From: CAZGYE01 sp964530165
GTDB lineage: Bacteria; Planctomycetota; Planctomycetia; Planctomycetales; Planctomycetaceae
Assembly (NCBI GenBank): GCA_964530165.1
Contig: CAZGYE010000331.1
Coordinates: forward strand, 1 to 5,958
DNA length: 5,958 nucleotides
Reading direction: 5' to 3'
Below the pieces are notes generated by a model. The model searched no databases. It saw only the letters and a list, made by a program, of their open reading frames with translations, and was not told the DNA's origin. A program made the position numbers and the translations under genes. Below, piece after piece: positions 4,917 to 5,958 of this stretch. Every line of letters starts with the position of its first letter. Position 1 is the stretch's first letter.

Positions 4917-5958
4917 GTCCTACCGCAGCCGTTCTTACCGTGCTCATCCCGCTGGGGCCACTGCTGGCCTGTCTGGTGACTGCCGCGAGTGGACCCCTCC
5001 TGCCACGGTCGAAGAACCATTGGCCGACGCTGCTCGGGTGCGGCGTGTCGCTGGCCGCGGCGCTGGTCGTGACGCTGGTCATCTCCTCGAACCCAAACGC
5101 GATTCCGACGCAGCCGCTGGTAATTTACCATTGGGCGTCCCTCACCGGTGAGCTGCCGCTCGAAGTCAGTTTCGGACTGCAAGTGGATGGTCTCTCAGCC
5201 GTGTTGCTGCTGCTGGTGACCTTCGTGACCACCCTTATCACCGTTCACATCGTCGGCCGGATCCAAGACGCTCCGTCAAGCCGTTGGTTTTTCGCGGCAG
5301 TCTCGCTGCTGTTGTTCGCCACGGTGATGTTGCTGTTGTCGACGAATTTTCTGGAGCTGCTCTTTTTCTGGCAGTTGGCCGGGTTGGGCGCGTATCTGTT
5401 GATCGGTTTTCGATCCGAGAGCCGGCCGGCCGCGGTCGCCGCTCGAAAGGTTTTCCTTGTCAACCGTCTTGCCGACGCCGCGCTGATGACAGGGGTCCTC
5501 TTCATTTGGGTGAGCTTCGGCTCGCTCGATTTTGCCATCGTGCTCGGCGATTCTCAACGGCTTGCGGAAGTGATTGCCCGAAACCCGGCTGTCGTCGGCA
5601 TGATTTGCCTTTGTCTGTTTGCGGGGGTCATCGGCCGCTGCGCACAGTTTCCGCTGTTGGGATGGCTGCACGATGCGTGTGCTGCTCCGCCGCCGGTGCT
5701 GGCGCTGCTGCAGGCCGCGACGACGATGCCCGCCGGCGTGTACCTGATCGCCCGCTGTACTCCGTTGTTTCTCGCCGCTGCAGACGTGGCTCAAATGATG
5801 GCGTTCTGCGGCGCGTTTACGGCCCTGTTGGCGGCCGCCGTGGCCGTTGCCGCGACCGATCTGAAGCAGGTGCTCAGCTACACCTCGGCCGGTCATTTCG
5901 GCGTCTTGTTCGTGGGACTGGCGACGGGGTCGGAGCTGGGAATTGCCGGTGCGCTCTT
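4913..5958 (+). CDS. nuoL: NuoL-like antiporter subunit of complex I (3' end beyond window)
   Basis: The frame opens with ATG at 4913-4915, overlapping the nuoJK stop, and runs to the window end (348 complete codons; E. coli NuoL is about 610). In ordinary complex I this large antiporter-like membrane subunit forms the distal proton channel. Matches to NuoL are 'LQVDGLSAV' at 89-97, 'FFWQLAGLGAYLLIGF' at 151-166, 'VNRLADAAL' at 183-191, 'GRCAQFPLLGWLHDA' at 241-255, 'QAATTMPAGVYLIAR' at 267-281 and 'TDLKQVLSYTSAGHFG' at 315-330. Several usually conserved residues differ: Gln154 at the E. coli Glu144 site, Arg242 at the Lys229 site, Gln267 at the His254 site and Gln319 in the usual 'IKRVLAYS'. 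The Asp178 equivalent (Asp188) is kept. The frame is uninterrupted and rich in hydrophobic helices, so it is not an obvious pseudogene. NuoM or a Mrp/Dab-type antiporter subunit is less likely, given the match to NuoL and the fused NuoJK before it. Confidence 0.85.
   Translation, partial: MSPTAAVLTVLIPLGPLLACLVTAASGPLLPRSKNHWPTLLGCGVSLAAALVVTLVISSNPNAIPTQPLVIYHWASLTGELPLEVSFGLQVDGLSAVLLLLVTFVTTLITVHIVGRIQDAPSSRWFFAAVSLLLFATVMLLLSTNFLELLFFWQLAGLGAYLLIGFRSESRPAAVAARKVFLVNRLADAALMTGVLFIWVSFGSLDFAIVLGDSQRLAEVIARNPAVVGMICLCLFAGVIGRCAQFPLLGWLHDACAAPPPVLALLQAATTMPAGVYLIARCTPLFLAAADVAQMMAFCGAFTALLAAAVAVAATDLKQVLSYTSAGHFGVLFVGLATGSELGIAGAL

Noticed and set aside
5276..5896. - strand frame of 206 codons opposite nuoL
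   Set aside because: Its Arg/Gln/His-rich translation is typical of antisense to a hydrophobic membrane protein gene.
1..5958. CRISPR array, tRNA, rRNA or insertion sequence
   Set aside because: There are no regularly spaced direct repeats, no cloverleaf-like or rRNA segment that I could recognise, and no transposase motifs; the repeats present are inverted pairs of different sequence.

Overview
The window looks like chromosomal DNA from a planctomycete (Planctomycetota). The reasons are a secreted, cysteine-rich protein with Val-Pro-x-x-Tyr repeats of the kind abundant in that phylum, a 'TEQHLEHL' creatininase-family enzyme, moderately high GC, loosely packed genes, and dispersed palindromic repeats between genes. 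This assignment is an inference from gene types; no marker gene is present.

Layout. Positions 1-84 probably hold the 3' end of an unidentified + strand gene. Positions 85-520 carry no recognisable gene but include a long inverted repeat (367-438). A PLP-dependent D-threonine aldolase/DSD1-family enzyme is on the - strand (521-1621, GTG start), with a second inverted repeat (1650-1725) in its leader. A divergent intergenic region (1622-2016) leads to the secreted Cys-rich repeat protein (2017-2844, +). That gene is followed by a strong hairpin terminator (2949-2986), which also faces the convergent creatininase-family gene (3011-3733, -). I place the creatininase start at a GTG inside the longer open frame. 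A third inverted repeat (3751-3830) lies just upstream of it. From 3990 to the window end, on the + strand, is the membrane arm of a complex I-type NADH:quinone oxidoreductase: a single-chain NuoJ-NuoK fusion (3990-4916), then nuoL (4913 to beyond 5958), overlapping by ATGA.

The most interesting signal is the nuo segment. NuoJ and NuoK are fused, with the usual last helix of NuoJ missing, which makes the predicted topology of the fusion self-consistent. Residues central to proton transfer in ordinary complex I are replaced: the NuoK Glu36 equivalent is Gly, and in NuoL the Glu144, Lys229 and His254 equivalents are Gln, Arg and Gln. The backbone motifs around these sites are intact and the reading frames are open, so this looks like a divergent, expressed paralogue rather than a decayed one. 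No nuoA-I genes precede it here; the neighbour upstream is divergent and unrelated.

A second theme is that three protein genes (aldolase, creatininase, nuoJK) each have a palindromic repeat ending about 17-28 nt before the start codon, just upstream of the ribosome-binding site. The repeats have unrelated sequences but similar architecture.
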